Shown here: piece by piece, positions 9,819 through 19,453 of the stretch
How positions within the stretch are numbered: the first letter of the stretch is position 1
How the letters are laid out: every line of letters starts with the position of its first letter
Assembly: GCA_020635285.1 (NCBI GenBank)
Contig: JACKAB010000007.1
Coordinates: 372,001-436,000 of the forward strand
DNA from: Ignavibacteriales bacterium
Lineage (GTDB): Bacteria; Bacteroidota; Ignavibacteria; Ignavibacteriales; Melioribacteraceae
Direction of reading: 5' to 3'
Length of the DNA: 64,000 nucleotides
Notes under the pieces: generated by a model
What the model saw: only the letters and a program-made list of their open reading frames with translations
The model's database searches: none
Told to the model about the DNA's origin: nothing
Program-made: the position numbers and the translations under genes

Positions 9819-10475
9819 TTATGTGGCTTTAATTTTCAAATATTCTTGAATAATATTTTCTTTTTCTATTTTCTTTTTATGGGTGACATAGAAATTTGAT
9901 AAACCCATTAATAATCCCAAAGTTAGAAAAGCGCCCGCTGGTAAAATCATAATTAACCAAGGCTCGTAAAAATTAGGCATAACTTGAAGACCTAAAATTG
10001 TACCAGATCCGAAAATTTCTCGTAAACTTCCTAAAACAAATAATGCCAATAAAAATCCTGATCCCATTCCAAGAGCATCTATTACTGAGCGAAACGGACT
10101 ATTCTTTGAAGCAAAGGCTTCCTGCCTTCCAAGAATTATACAGTTTACAACAATGAGCGGAATGTAAGGACCTAATGATTTGCTTAGTTCGGGGAATTGT
10201 GCCTTCATAACTAAATCTACGATTGTAACAAAAGTGGCAATAATTAGAATGTAAGATGCTATTCTAACTTGTGTTGGTATTAATTTGCGAACAAGCGAAA
10301 CAATTAAACTTGAGAACACCAGCACAAAAGTAGTTGCAAGTGCCATTGCAATTCCATTAATTGCAGAAACTGTTACTGCCAATGTTGGACAAGTGCCCAA
10401 TACTTGTTTAAAGATTGGATTGTTTTCCCAAAGGCCTTTTACAAATTCATTTGATAAAGATGGTTTGCTGCTCAA
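9819..10475 (-). CDS. rnfE: Rnf electron transport complex subunit E
   Basis: This is a 218-residue membrane subunit, paralogous to RnfA, that helps form the ion-translocating core. Key features are the N-terminal NEFVKGLWENNPIFKQVLGTCP block and the VVNCIILGRQEAFASKN segment, which carries the second conserved cysteine. Six hydrophobic helices are visible. It overlaps the end of rnfG by 4 bp (ATGA), indicating translational coupling. Length and order C-D-G-E-A match the usual Rnf operon. Confidence 0.95.
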   Translation of the reverse strand: MSSKPSLSNEFVKGLWENNPIFKQVLGTCPTLAVTVSAINGIAMALATTFVLVFSSLIVSLVRKLIPTQVRIASYILIIATFVTIVDLVMKAQFPELSKSLGPYIPLIVVNCIILGRQEAFASKNSPFRSVIDALGMGSGFLLALFVLGSLREIFGSGTILGLQVMPNFYEPWLIMILPAGAFLTLGLLMGLSNFYVTHKKKIEKENIIQEYLKIKAT

Positions 10476-11038
10476 TTTTGCTCTCCACTTTTTTGTATAG
10501 CTTTAAGTCTCTTAATTCCATCATTAATTATTCTTACAATTGCTTTTGATGAAATTGTTGCGCCCGTTATTGCTTCAATTTCATTTGGGTTTGAGGGCGT
10601 TACTCCTTTTACTGCAACAATTTCCGGAGTGAGTAAAAGATTTTTAAATTGTTTGGTGAAAGCTGTTTCAGCAACCTTAGCACCAAGTCCAGGAGTTTCA
10701 AGTTGCTCTAAAACTTCTAATCCCAATAAATTATTTATGTTTTTGTTTAGACCAACAATAATTCTAATCTTTCCTTGAAATCCGTTTCCTTCATATGGTA
10801 AAGCGTAACCAAGCGAATTATTATTAGCATCAAAAACTTCGAATAGTTCAAAATCTGTAGAATCAATTTTTTTATAACTTTTTGCATCTTGTTGAACCAC
10901 GAAAATTGCTCTTTCAGTTTCTGCTTTTCTGTTTGCAATTATTTTTGGTTCTGCCCAATTACTAACTTCAGAAAGCAAAGCCCCAGATATAATCCCAATT
11001 AATGTAAGGGTTGCCAGCATGTGTATAACTAATTTCAT
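10472..11038 (-). CDS. rnfG: Rnf electron transport complex subunit G
   Basis: RnfG carries a covalently attached FMN on the periplasmic side. The 188 residues have an N-terminal membrane anchor (residues 5-25). The FMN-binding signature is visible as ITGATISSKAIV around residues 156-167; the threonine of TGAT-I-S is the family's flavinylation motif. The stretch ETPGLGAKV is also typical. The gene overlaps rnfD upstream and rnfE downstream by 4 bp each. Confidence 0.95.
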   Translation of the reverse strand: MKLVIHMLATLTLIGIISGALLSEVSNWAEPKIIANRKAETERAIFVVQQDAKSYKKIDSTDFELFEVFDANNNSLGYALPYEGNGFQGKIRIIVGLNKNINNLLGLEVLEQLETPGLGAKVAETAFTKQFKNLLLTPEIVAVKGVTPSNPNEIEAITGATISSKAIVRIINDGIKRLKAIQKSGEQN

Positions 11039-12000
11039 TTTACTTTTCCAAAAGTTTTGGGTCGGGTAAATTTATTAATCAATGGAACAAATCCGTTCAT
11101 AAGTAAAATAGAGTACATCACTCCTTCTGGAAGACCGCCGAAAATTCTAATTAAAATTAAGATCAATGAAATGCCAATTCCATAAATCCACATTCCTTTT
11201 GCGGTTAATGGAGACGTTACCCATTCTGTTGCCATAAAAAAAGTTCCAAACAGAAATCCGCCAGCAAATAGATGAAACATTGGTGTGGCGTATTTAACAG
11301 AATCTATGGTGTGAAATAAACTGGCAAATAAAAACAGACTTAAAATTGTTGAAACCGGAATTCTCCAATTTACAACCCCGATAGCAATTAAAAATATTCC
11401 ACCAATTAAAACTGCAATAGCAGAAGTTTCACCCAGTGAACCACCGATATTACCCAACACTAAGGATTGGTTATTTGTTATTATTGAATCGAATTTAAAA
11501 GCCGAAAGGGGAGTTGCCGAACTGATTCCATCAGCCGCAAAATTAGGCTGTGCCCAAGTTGTCATTGGAACCGGGAAAGCAGCTTGAAGAAACGCTCTGC
11601 CAACTAACGCCGGATTAAAAATATTATAACCCAATCCGCCAAAAACCTCTTTGCCAATTGCCACGGCAACAATTGCACCCAAAGCTGTTGAAGAAAGTGA
11701 AAAGTTTGGCGGAACTATTAATCCCAGCAGCAAGCCGGTTATTAAACCGCTCCCATCTTTAATTGTAATTTCTCTTTTTCTCATTGCCTTTATCGCCGCT
11801 TCAGTTCCAAGAGCAAAGCCAACACTTACTAAAATTATAAGAAGTTGATAAAAGCCAAAGAAAAGTACAGATGCAATTACTGTTGGAATAATTGCTATAA
11901 CTACAAGCCACATTGCCTGCATAGTTGACCAACGGGAATGAATATGCGGTGAACTTGTAAGTTCTAATTTATAAGTAGGATTTTGTTTTGTTTCTAGCAT
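11035..12000 (-). CDS. rnfD: Rnf electron transport complex subunit D
   Basis: RnfD is the large membrane subunit with a covalent FMN. The 321 residues contain many hydrophobic helices and the conserved FNPALVGRAFLQAAFP segment. The flavinylation motif appears as SSATPLSAF near residue 160, matching the family's S/G-A-T-P-L pattern. The C-terminal part (FGTFFMATEWVTSPLTAKG) is typical of RnfD/NqrB. It follows rnfC by 34 bp and overlaps rnfG by 4 bp. Confidence 0.95.
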   Translation of the reverse strand: MLETKQNPTYKLELTSSPHIHSRWSTMQAMWLVVIAIIPTVIASVLFFGFYQLLIILVSVGFALGTEAAIKAMRKREITIKDGSGLITGLLLGLIVPPNFSLSSTALGAIVAVAIGKEVFGGLGYNIFNPALVGRAFLQAAFPVPMTTWAQPNFAADGISSATPLSAFKFDSIITNNQSLVLGNIGGSLGETSAIAVLIGGIFLIAIGVVNWRIPVSTILSLFLFASLFHTIDSVKYATPMFHLFAGGFLFGTFFMATEWVTSPLTAKGMWIYGIGISLILILIRIFGGLPEGVMYSILLMNGFVPLINKFTRPKTFGKVK

Positions 12001-12034
12001 ATTTTTATTTCAATAAAAGAGAGAAAATATTTGT

Positions 12035-13372
12035 TTATCCTATGTTAATTTCCCTCTGCATCTTTAATACTTTTTGTTTACCCAACCTAATCCACTGAAC
12101 AAGTGGTATATTAGCCGGACAAGTATACGCGCAAGTTCCGCATTCCATGCAGACAGTAATATCTAAAGCTTCGGCTTCTTCCAATTTATCTAACTGAGAA
12201 TAACGTGCAAGTTTGGTAGGCACTAAACCAAGTGGACAAGCCTCAATACATTTGCCGCATTTTAAGCATGGAGTTTCTTGATGTTCGTTTACTTCTTCCT
12301 TGGTTAAAACTAAAATGCCCGAAGTCGCTTTCATAATTGGCGCGGAAAAATCATATTGAGTTACACCCATCATTGGTCCGCCCACTACTATTTTTACTAC
12401 ATTCTCATTCACACCACCGCAATATTCTAAGACATCTCTTAATTGAGTTCCAATCGGAACAATTAAATTTTTGGGATTATTTATTCCTAATCCGGATACT
12501 GTAAGCGGCGCATGTATTAGCGGCATTCCCTCAACAACTGCATCGCAAATTGCAACTGCAGTTCCAATATTTTGAATAACAACTCCAACATCCAAGGGTA
12601 ATTTTCCAGGAGGTACTTCTCTATTTAATATTGCTTTAATTAAAATTTTCTCAGCGCCTTGCGGGTATTTGGTTTGAACAACCTCTATAGAAATATTTGG
12701 AAATACTAAAGCCGCCGTGCTTAACTTTTTTATTGCTTCCGGTTTATTATCTTCAATTCCAATTGCGCCTTTAGAAACATTAAGGGCTTTCATTATCAGA
12801 CTTAGACCGGTTAAAACTTTCACCGGATTTTCAATCATTAACCTGTAATCTCTTGTTAAATATGGCTCGCACTCGCATCCATTAAGAATCACATGATCAA
12901 TTACTTTATCTTTTGGAGGAGTTAATTTTATAAAAGTTGGAAATGCAGCACCACCTTGCCCAACAATTCCGGCTACTTTTACGCGTTCTCTAATTTCTTC
13001 TGCTTTAATAGTTTTAGGATCAAGTGCCGGGAATTTTTTAATATCATTTTCTTCTGTTAAATCAATTACAATTGCTTCCTTTGGAAAACCTGAAACATTT
13101 GCTTCATTCTCAATTAATTTTACAGTGCCTGAAATGGAACTATGAATTGGAGCGGAAACAAAACCTTCTTCAACGGCAACAAGACTTCCGGTTTTAACTA
13201 AATCTTTTTTAGTAACCAAGGCTTTTGCCGATTTACCAATGTGTTGAGATAGTGGAAGAATAATTTGTTTTGGGGAAGGCATTGTTTCAAATGCGAGATT
13301 TTCGGTTAGATATTTGTATTCATTGGGATGAACACCGCCACTGAATGACCTTATTTTATTTAATACTTTCAT
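12035..13372 (-). CDS. rnfC: Rnf electron transport complex subunit C
   Basis: RnfC is the NADH- and FMN-binding cytoplasmic subunit. The 445 residues show the N-terminal FSGGVHP motif, the nucleotide/FMN region (GIVGQGGAAFPTFIKL) and an SLBB-like region. A C-terminal ferredoxin pair follows (CLKCGKCIEACPLGL and CMECGTCAYTCPANI). It is the first gene of the minus-strand rnfCDGEA run. The 268-bp gap upstream (13373-13640) should hold the promoter, but I see no clear consensus there. Confidence 0.95.
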   Translation of the reverse strand: MKVLNKIRSFSGGVHPNEYKYLTENLAFETMPSPKQIILPLSQHIGKSAKALVTKKDLVKTGSLVAVEEGFVSAPIHSSISGTVKLIENEANVSGFPKEAIVIDLTEENDIKKFPALDPKTIKAEEIRERVKVAGIVGQGGAAFPTFIKLTPPKDKVIDHVILNGCECEPYLTRDYRLMIENPVKVLTGLSLIMKALNVSKGAIGIEDNKPEAIKKLSTAALVFPNISIEVVQTKYPQGAEKILIKAILNREVPPGKLPLDVGVVIQNIGTAVAICDAVVEGMPLIHAPLTVSGLGINNPKNLIVPIGTQLRDVLEYCGGVNENVVKIVVGGPMMGVTQYDFSAPIMKATSGILVLTKEEVNEHQETPCLKCGKCIEACPLGLVPTKLARYSQLDKLEEAEALDITVCMECGTCAYTCPANIPLVQWIRLGKQKVLKMQREINIG

Positions 13373-13640
13373 TTGGTCGGAATATTTGTGTAACCTATGA
13401 ACCTAATGATGGCTCATAAAATATGCCAATACTTATAAACACGCAGAAAATAAAAAAAATGGGTTTAAGATAGATAGGATAAGTCTTTTCAAAACAGTTT
13501 TTATTTAGATTATTATTATTTCTCAATTTATAAAATGAATTCAGTTATTTGAGAAAATTAAGATATCAAGGGTTTGATTCGTATCTTATTACTCTCCTAA
13601 AAAATTAAAACTTAGATGCAAATAAAATATAATTGCAATT

Positions 13641-14402
13641 TTAAAATCTAAGTGAAAGGCAGCTCAATCCACCATCTAACTTCCTAAATTCAGAAACATC
13701 CACTTCAATTATTGAGTAGCCGGCATCAACAATTTTATCTCTTGTTTTAGGAAATCCCTTTGGTACAATAACGTAATTATTAACCCAAATACAATTTGCA
13801 GCATAACTTTCATCGTCATCAATCTCAATAATATTAAAATTCTTAAATTCATCTTCATGTAAAAATTCACCAAAGGCTAGTAAATTATTATTCTCAAGAT
13901 AAGCAACACCAGTTTTTAAGTGAAGCATATCTTTCATAAATATTGCGGAACCGCTATAACCATATTTATTTAAAATGGAAATCATTTGAGCGGCACCATC
14001 TTCATTAGTTCTTTTTGAAAGTCCAATATAAAAGTGATCGCCAACCATCATTATATCTCCAGGTTCAACAGTTCCAGGAGATTCAACTTTTTCAATTGTT
14101 GAGTAATATGATTTAAGAACTTGTTTCATTTCTTTTATTTCACCTTTTCTTGTTGGCGCGCCAGGATTTGAAATTATTGCACATTTTTTAGTCAGAAGTG
14201 CTGTATCCTCAACAAAGGTTGAGTCGGGATATTCTTCATCAGCAGGTAATACTTTTACTTTTAAGCCGCACATAATTAATGCATTTATATAATCTTGGTG
14301 CTGCTTAATGGCAAGATTGTAATCTGGCAAGCCTAAATTCGCTGTTGTTATTCCATTTACAAAACTTTTTGAGGGAGTTCGGACAATTGCGTTTGTGAAC
14401 AT
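13641..14402 (-). CDS. Dimethylargininase/arginine-deiminase-fold hydrolase
   Basis: This is a 253-residue member of the guanidino-group hydrolase fold, closest in layout to N(G),N(G)-dimethylarginine dimethylaminohydrolase. It shows the FVEDTALL block with the acidic substrate ligands, the HLKTGVAYLEN histidine segment and the terminal nucleophile cysteine in GGLSCLSLRF. That is the complete Asp/Glu-His-Cys active-site set. The natural substrate could be dimethylarginine or another guanidino compound. It stands alone between the rnf operon and the msrAB gene. Confidence 0.85.
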   Translation of the reverse strand: MFTNAIVRTPSKSFVNGITTANLGLPDYNLAIKQHQDYINALIMCGLKVKVLPADEEYPDSTFVEDTALLTKKCAIISNPGAPTRKGEIKEMKQVLKSYYSTIEKVESPGTVEPGDIMMVGDHFYIGLSKRTNEDGAAQMISILNKYGYSGSAIFMKDMLHLKTGVAYLENNNLLAFGEFLHEDEFKNFNIIEIDDDESYAANCIWVNNYVIVPKGFPKTRDKIVDAGYSIIEVDVSEFRKLDGGLSCLSLRF

Positions 14403-14498
14403 TTATAATTCCCAAATTACGAATGATTAGATATGTTAAAATAGCATAAAGATTTGAAAATAATGTTTAAGAACTTAGATTGGTGTTTAAAAATATTT

Positions 14499-14563
14499 GT
14501 CATTGCGAGTGAATGCGAAGCAATCTTTTGAGATTACTTCGTCACTCCATTCCTAGTAATGAC
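14499..14563. repeat. 65-bp intergenic palindrome with GTCAT/ATGAC ends
   Basis: The element begins GTCATTGCGAG and ends CTAGTAATGAC. Between them GCGAAGCAATCT and AGATTACTTCGT form the inner stem. It lies between the msrAB end and the dimethylargininase-like gene, and it shares its terminal signature with the elements at 9081 and 55574. Confidence 0.75.
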
Positions 14564-14618
14564 TAATTAAAATCTTCTATTTGGTGAATATTCCAATGGG
14601 GAAATTTCAGAAAAAGCC

Positions 14619-15686
14619 TTAGTTAAACAAATACACATAATCCTCATAGCCGTTTTCTTTCAATTCATCGTATTTGATAAATTTTAGCGAAGCAGAATTA
14701 ACACAATATCTTAAGTTTGTTGGTTGGGGTCCATCGTTGAATACATGACCAAGATGAGAGTCACCACTTTTACTTCTAACTTCTACTCTTGCCATTCCCA
14801 TTGAGTCATCTACAACTTTCTTAACATTTCTGATATCAACTGGTTTAGTAAAACTAGGCCAACCTGTTCCTGACTTAAATTTATCAGTTGATGAAAACAA
14901 TACTTCTCCGGAAACCACATCAACATAGATCCCCTTTTCATTATTGTCCCAATATTCATTTTGAAAAGCTCTTTCAGTTCCGTTTTCCTGAGTCACATAA
15001 TACTGCAATTCAGTTAACTTTTCTTTGAGATCAGCTTTATTTTTCGACGTACGAGCTTTATCAGATTCCCAAACAGAGGCAATAAACGCATCTCTTCCCG
15101 AACCTTCTCTATATTTTTTATAATGAGTCGGCTCTTTCAGATAGTAATCTTGATGATATTCTTCCGCTTTATAGAAATTTTTAAACTCTTCAACACGAGT
15201 AACAATGTTTTTACTAAACATACCAGACTTTTCTAATTCAGTTTTTGATGCTTCTGCAATTTCTTTTTGATAATTATCATGATAAAAAATCGCTGAACTG
15301 TACTGATATCCTCTATCGTAAAACGATCCGCCTTCATCAGTTGGATCAAATTGTTTCCAATATAAATCTAAAATTTCAGTATAGCTAACTATGTCTGGAT
15401 CAAAATAAACTTGTACACTTTCTACATGTTTGGTTTTGCCGCTTGAAACTTGTTGATATGTAGGATTTTCTTCTGTTCCACCGGAATACCCGGAAATTAC
15501 TGCTGCAACTCCATCCAAATTTTCAAATGGGGTCTCAATGCACCAGAAACAACCGCCTGCTAATGTTGCAACTGAATATTTATCTGAATTTATTATTTCT
15601 TCTTCATTTTTCATCTCTGAGCTGTTCATTTTTGAACAACCCAGAAATATTATTAAAGGAATGAGTACTAATGCTATTTTTTTCAT
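14619..15686 (-). CDS. msrAB: Lipoprotein methionine sulfoxide reductase MsrA-MsrB fusion
   Basis: This bifunctional enzyme repairs both S- and R-methionine sulfoxide. I take the ATG at 15684-15686 because it gives a clean lipoprotein signal (MKKIALVLIPLIIFLGC), so the enzyme is likely in the periplasm or attached to a membrane. The MsrA domain comes first, with the catalytic GCFWC motif. The MsrB domain carries GTGWPSF, HLGHVFNDGP and the catalytic RYCVNSASL. The zinc-binding CxxC pairs of many MsrB proteins are replaced (GIYVDVVSGE). The usual recycling cysteine of SGCGWPSF is a threonine here, and no second cysteine follows in MsrA, so both domains look like one-cysteine forms. Confidence 0.93.
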   Translation of the reverse strand: MKKIALVLIPLIIFLGCSKMNSSEMKNEEEIINSDKYSVATLAGGCFWCIETPFENLDGVAAVISGYSGGTEENPTYQQVSSGKTKHVESVQVYFDPDIVSYTEILDLYWKQFDPTDEGGSFYDRGYQYSSAIFYHDNYQKEIAEASKTELEKSGMFSKNIVTRVEEFKNFYKAEEYHQDYYLKEPTHYKKYREGSGRDAFIASVWESDKARTSKNKADLKEKLTELQYYVTQENGTERAFQNEYWDNNEKGIYVDVVSGEVLFSSTDKFKSGTGWPSFTKPVDIRNVKKVVDDSMGMARVEVRSKSGDSHLGHVFNDGPQPTNLRYCVNSASLKFIKYDELKENGYEDYVYLFN

Positions 15687-15737
15687 TTTTATCTCAATCT
15701 TATTGAACTTCAAATTTGATCTGTTTCATATACAACT

Positions 15738-16619
15738 CTATTTTGATGCGGTTCCAGTTGGAAACGAACCCAAATTTTTATCCATATCGTATGTTACGTG
15801 ATCTGCTGCATCAGTTGGAATCATTTTTACTAAGGGTTTTAATGTAAATGGGTTTGGACTGTTATCAGGATCTGGTTCAATTGAAATTACTGCTGTTCCT
15901 CCAGATAAATCTGTTGGGAATGTTAATCCACTCGGAGCATTTACTAAATAATCCTCACCTGGAAATGGAGGACCTGGCTGAGTGCTGCTGAATGGATCAG
16001 CATCATCAACTTCAGTAACACTTGTGAATGTACCAGAAGTTACAGGAACACCATTAATTACTGTCCAACCTTCATATTTCCATCCTGCTGGTAATGTTGG
16101 TAAATCTAATCCAACTGCAGGAGTGCCGCTTGATAAATCTAAAAACCAAATACCGCTTTTTTCATCTGTATCAGCACCATTTGTTGGGGTTGCCAAAATA
16201 TATTTGCCTGAAATCGAGGAAAAGTCATCTCCTAATGCTGCGCCGTGACCAACTGAAAGGGAAGCCGAACTTCCGTTAAAGTCACCTGCAATTATGTGCA
16301 CATCACTTGGATTTGGACTTGGATCCGGATTTGGTTCAATAGTTAAAATAAATGCAGTTGCAGAACTTAAATCATCGGCATCAATTTCAAATGATGATTT
16401 ACTGAGGTTTCCAGAAGCATCAACTGTAAATGTACCTGTAGTTTTTGGTACTCCATCTACCATAATCCAGCCTTCATACATTGCAGAACTGCCAAGGTCT
16501 TCTAATCCAGAGATATTTAATGTCATGGAAGATGTTGTGGGCTCGACTGAATTGTCATCATCGCTACAGCTAATAATTAAGAATGATAACGCAGCTAATA
16601 ATAAAAATACTTTTTTCAT
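15738..16619 (-). CDS. Two-repeat surface/periplasmic lipoprotein, probable target of the adjacent two-component system
   Basis: This 293-residue lipoprotein has an ISCSDDD lipobox at about residue 18. The mature part contains two copies of a domain of roughly 100 residues. Copy one holds YEGWIMVDGVPKTTGTF and ILTIEPNPDPSPNPS; copy two holds YEGWTVINGVPVTSGTF and VISIEPDPDNSPNPF. The EPxPDxSPNP motif resembles the end of anti-sigma-K-like/RskA-type domains, but I cannot assign a function. A direct repeat of GTGATA lies about 60-75 bp upstream, matching one in front of the response-regulator gene at 20155. Confidence 0.7.
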   Translation of the reverse strand: MKKVFLLLAALSFLIISCSDDDNSVEPTTSSMTLNISGLEDLGSSAMYEGWIMVDGVPKTTGTFTVDASGNLSKSSFEIDADDLSSATAFILTIEPNPDPSPNPSDVHIIAGDFNGSSASLSVGHGAALGDDFSSISGKYILATPTNGADTDEKSGIWFLDLSSGTPAVGLDLPTLPAGWKYEGWTVINGVPVTSGTFTSVTEVDDADPFSSTQPGPPFPGEDYLVNAPSGLTFPTDLSGGTAVISIEPDPDNSPNPFTLKPLVKMIPTDAADHVTYDMDKNLGSFPTGTASK

Positions 16620-16677
16620 AATGGTACTCCTTTTGTTAATTGGTAAATAATTTTATTAACTCAAAAGTACCCCCTTT

Positions 16678-16694
16678 TATCACGAAATTATCAC
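16678..16694 (-). promoter_or_regulatory. GTGATA direct repeat, predicted response-regulator site
   Basis: On the minus strand GTGATA occurs twice with an 11-bp period (plus-strand TATCAC at 16678-16683 and 16689-16694). The same arrangement, with the same flanking CTG, occurs at 20195-20211 upstream of the OmpR-type regulator. An 11-bp direct repeat is the normal layout for OmpR/PhoB-family binding. The assignment to this regulator is inference. Confidence 0.55.
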
Positions 16695-16704
16695 AGGGTT
16701 TTAA

Positions 16705-16719
16705 ACTATTCTGAATAGT
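16705..16719. promoter_or_regulatory. ACTATTC-T-GAATAGT palindrome
   Basis: A perfect inverted repeat with 7-bp arms and a single central base lies upstream of the two-repeat lipoprotein gene, just beyond the GTGATA repeat. It may be an operator. No matching copy was noticed elsewhere in the window. Confidence 0.35.
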
Positions 16720-16902
16720 GTATAACATATCTGAATTGGGTAAGATAGGTGACAAAAATGTAGGGAAATATATTTTTTTGTAACTTCTGAGTAAATCATT
16801 ATAATAAATTTAAAAAACAGATTTGAAAATTTGGACAAATATTTTTTTGCTTAGACTCACGAGTTTAATTTTTGTTTTTCACATAATTGAAGGATCATCC
16901 AT

Positions 16903-17884
16903 ATGGATTTTGTATTTATTATTATTCTAATTGCATTTGTTGGCTTTTTTATTATTTAGGAAAGTGTACAAAGGTAGGTTTAGTTGGATTGAGCCAAATG
17001 ATCCATTTCCCGTGCAATGGAGAGCTATATTAACTGGCAAAGTAGCTTATTATAATGCTTTATCGAAAGAAGAGAAAAGTTTATTTGAATATAAAGTTCA
17101 AGAGTTTCTCTTAAATTGTAGAATTACAGGAATAAAAACACAAATTGATACCACAGACAAACTGCTCGTAGCATCAAGTGCAATAATACCAATACTGAAG
17201 TTTAGTGAATGGAAATATACAAACATTCGTGAAGTCTTAGTTTACCCAGCACTTTTCAATGAAGAATTTAAAACTGAAGGTTCGGGTAGACGAATTGCTG
17301 GAATGGTGGGAAATGGCTATATGGAAGGCATGATGATTCTTTCTAAACATGCACTGAGGCTTGGCTTTGCAAATGAATCTGATAAGAAGAATACCGCAAT
17401 TCATGAGTTTGTACACCTCATAGATAAAACTGATGGATCAATAGATGGAATTCCAGAACTACTATTGGAAAAGCAATACACAATACCGTGGATAGATCTT
17501 ATCAATAAAAAATTGATGAAATTTATAAGAATAAATCAGATATCAACCCTTATGGCGGTACAAATAAAGCAGAGTTCTTTTCAGTTGTGAGCGAATATTT
17601 TTTGAACGACCAAAGTTACTAGCTAAGAAACATCCAGAATTGTATGACTTACTTGAAAAAAATATTTAAACAAGAAATGAAATCAAAAAGCTTGAACCTA
17701 AAAAAAAATAAGAATATCAAGAAATACACCTTGTCCTTGTAATAGTGGTCTTAAATTCAAAAAATGCTGTGGAATGTACATTACAATTGACAACAAATCT
17801 TATAAAAAGAATGCTGCCAATTATTATAGAGTTAAATATTTAGAATCAAGCAAATTGATTGATTTTTGGTTTTTTGACTTATAA
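16903..17884 (+). pseudogene. MtfA-like M90 zinc peptidase with SEC-C tail, frameshifted
   Basis: The ATG at 16903 opens with a membrane-type N-terminus (MDFVFIIILIAFVGFFI). After a shift near 16945 it continues as an M90/MtfA peptidase: SWIEPNDPFPVQW, a zinc motif AIHEFVHLID (HExxH), and after another shift near 17530 SDINPYGGTNKAEFFSVVSEYF. A T-run at 17599-17604, one base short, joins ERPKLLAKKHPELYDLLEKNI. Further on, NTPCPCNSGLKFKKCCG (17723-17773) is a complete SEC-C metal-binding motif, probably the C-terminal tail after one or two more indels. The 3' end is uncertain (17669 if the tail is excluded, up to 17884) and overlaps the convergent kinase gene. Conserved catalytic residues argue for sequence error. 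Confidence 0.7.
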
Positions 17885-19339
17885 ACCGGAATATCAAATG
17901 AAAAAGTTGTTCCTTTGTTAGGTGCACTTGTTGTTGAAATTTCAACTTCATGAACTTCCAATATTTTCTTTACAATTGCCAAACCTAAACCCAAGCCCTT
18001 GGTCTTTTTTTTTCACTTCCTTGGTTAAATCTGTCATAAATGTGTGCAATTTCTTCCTCGCTTATTCCAACACCGCTATCAGAAACTTTAACCTTTATGC
18101 AGTCATTCTCATTTTTGAGTTGAACTAAAATCGATCCCCCTTCTGGAGTAAACTTTATTGCATTATCAATTAAATTTTGGAAAACCCGTTCAATCATTGC
18201 AATATCTGCAAAAGCTAAAGGTAAATCTTGTGGAGAATCTAACGTAAGATTAATATTTTTTTTAGATTCAGCTAAAATTAGGGTTCTTGTGTCTTATATC
18301 TTGTGCAAGTTCTGAAAGCTGAAAAGCTTCCAAATTTGGCTTTGTTTCTCTGGCTTCAAGTTTAGAAAGTTCAAATAGTTCCTCAACTAATTTTTTAAGC
18401 CGCTCTGTACTATTAAGTATAGTTGTCAGATGTACCTTTCGTTCTTCTTCTGTCATAGTTTCACTTTTCATAAGAATAGTTTCGCTATAACCATGAATTG
18501 TGGCAAGGGGAGTTCTTAGATCATGAGAAACATTTGCAACCAGTTCACGCCTTAAATTATCCATTGTTTTTAGATCTTGCATATTCTGAACAATTGTATC
18601 AGCCATTTCATTAAATGAGTTTGCAAATTCTTTTAGCTCTCCGGTTTGTTTTAAAGTTTATTCTGGCTTCTAAATCACCATTTTTAAATTGACGGATAAC
18701 TCCAATCATTTTTCTAATGTTTTTTGTAATTAAAACTAAGGCAATGAAAGTAATAATTATAGCTGCAATAAGTGTAATAGCCGTTGACCGTAATGCCAGT
18801 CGGAGCATAAAACTACCGAATAAAAATTGTGCAGCACTTTCAAATTCCTCACCGCTAATTATAATATATAAATAACCCCGCAATAAATTTCCTTCGTAAA
18901 CTTCAGAAGCAGTAAATGTTGAATGTGCTTTTGGATCTCTGGGATTATTACCCATTACAAATTCTTTGCCTTCCTCAGCAACAAATTTTTTGTATGGGCT
19001 CAAGGTCAACGGATTCCATTATTATTTTTTTCAGGAGCAAAATAAGTGATAATATTGCCGGTCGTATCCAATAAATAGACTTCCAAACTTGGATTTATAA
19101 CCATTATTTCATGGAATAATTTGTGTAATACTTCTTCATCTATTTCACCATTTGTGAAAAATTTATTTTCATCCACAATATGCGGAGCAATTTGAGATCC
19201 CATTTTTTGAACAGCTTCCTGGTAATACATTTCAGCAGTCCAAACTGCAATATAGAGGTAGACTGCTGACAATATCATTAGAATTGATAGGAAGGTAGAT
19301 CCAATTTTCCAAGTAAGGGGTGTTAAAGAAATTCTTCAT
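17824..19339 (-). pseudogene. Sensor histidine kinase, frameshifted in several places
   Basis: Joined across about five indels, this is one histidine kinase of roughly 500 residues. Its parts in order are an N-terminal membrane helix, a periplasmic sensor region (YYQEAVQKMGSQIAPHI), a second helix, a HAMP linker, the dimerisation/phosphoacceptor box ANVSHDLRTPLATIHGY, and an ATPase domain with NLIDNAIKFTPEGG, DSGVGI and GLGLGLAIV. Breaks lie near 19331, 19011, 18650, 18285 and the long T-run at 18005-18013. All key boxes survive once frames are joined. It follows the response regulator by 114 bp on the same strand, forming a two-component pair. The signal sensed is unknown. Confidence 0.85.
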
Positions 19340-19408
19340 AATTTATTCATTTTTTTCGTTTTTATTTTGTCTTCCTCGCTTATGCGTGGATTTAGTAATC
19401 TCATAATA

Positions 19409-19438
19409 GATTCTCGATAAAAACATTCGGGAATGACA
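19409..19438. repeat. Fragment of a dispersed intergenic repeat
   Basis: The stretch from GATTCTCGAT to GGGAATGACA between the regulator and kinase genes resembles the second half of the element at 55574-55637 (ATTCCCGATCGATGCATTTGGG), read with the same orientation of ends. It looks like a partial or decayed copy. Confidence 0.45.
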
Positions 19439-19453
19439 GGATAGTTCTAAACT

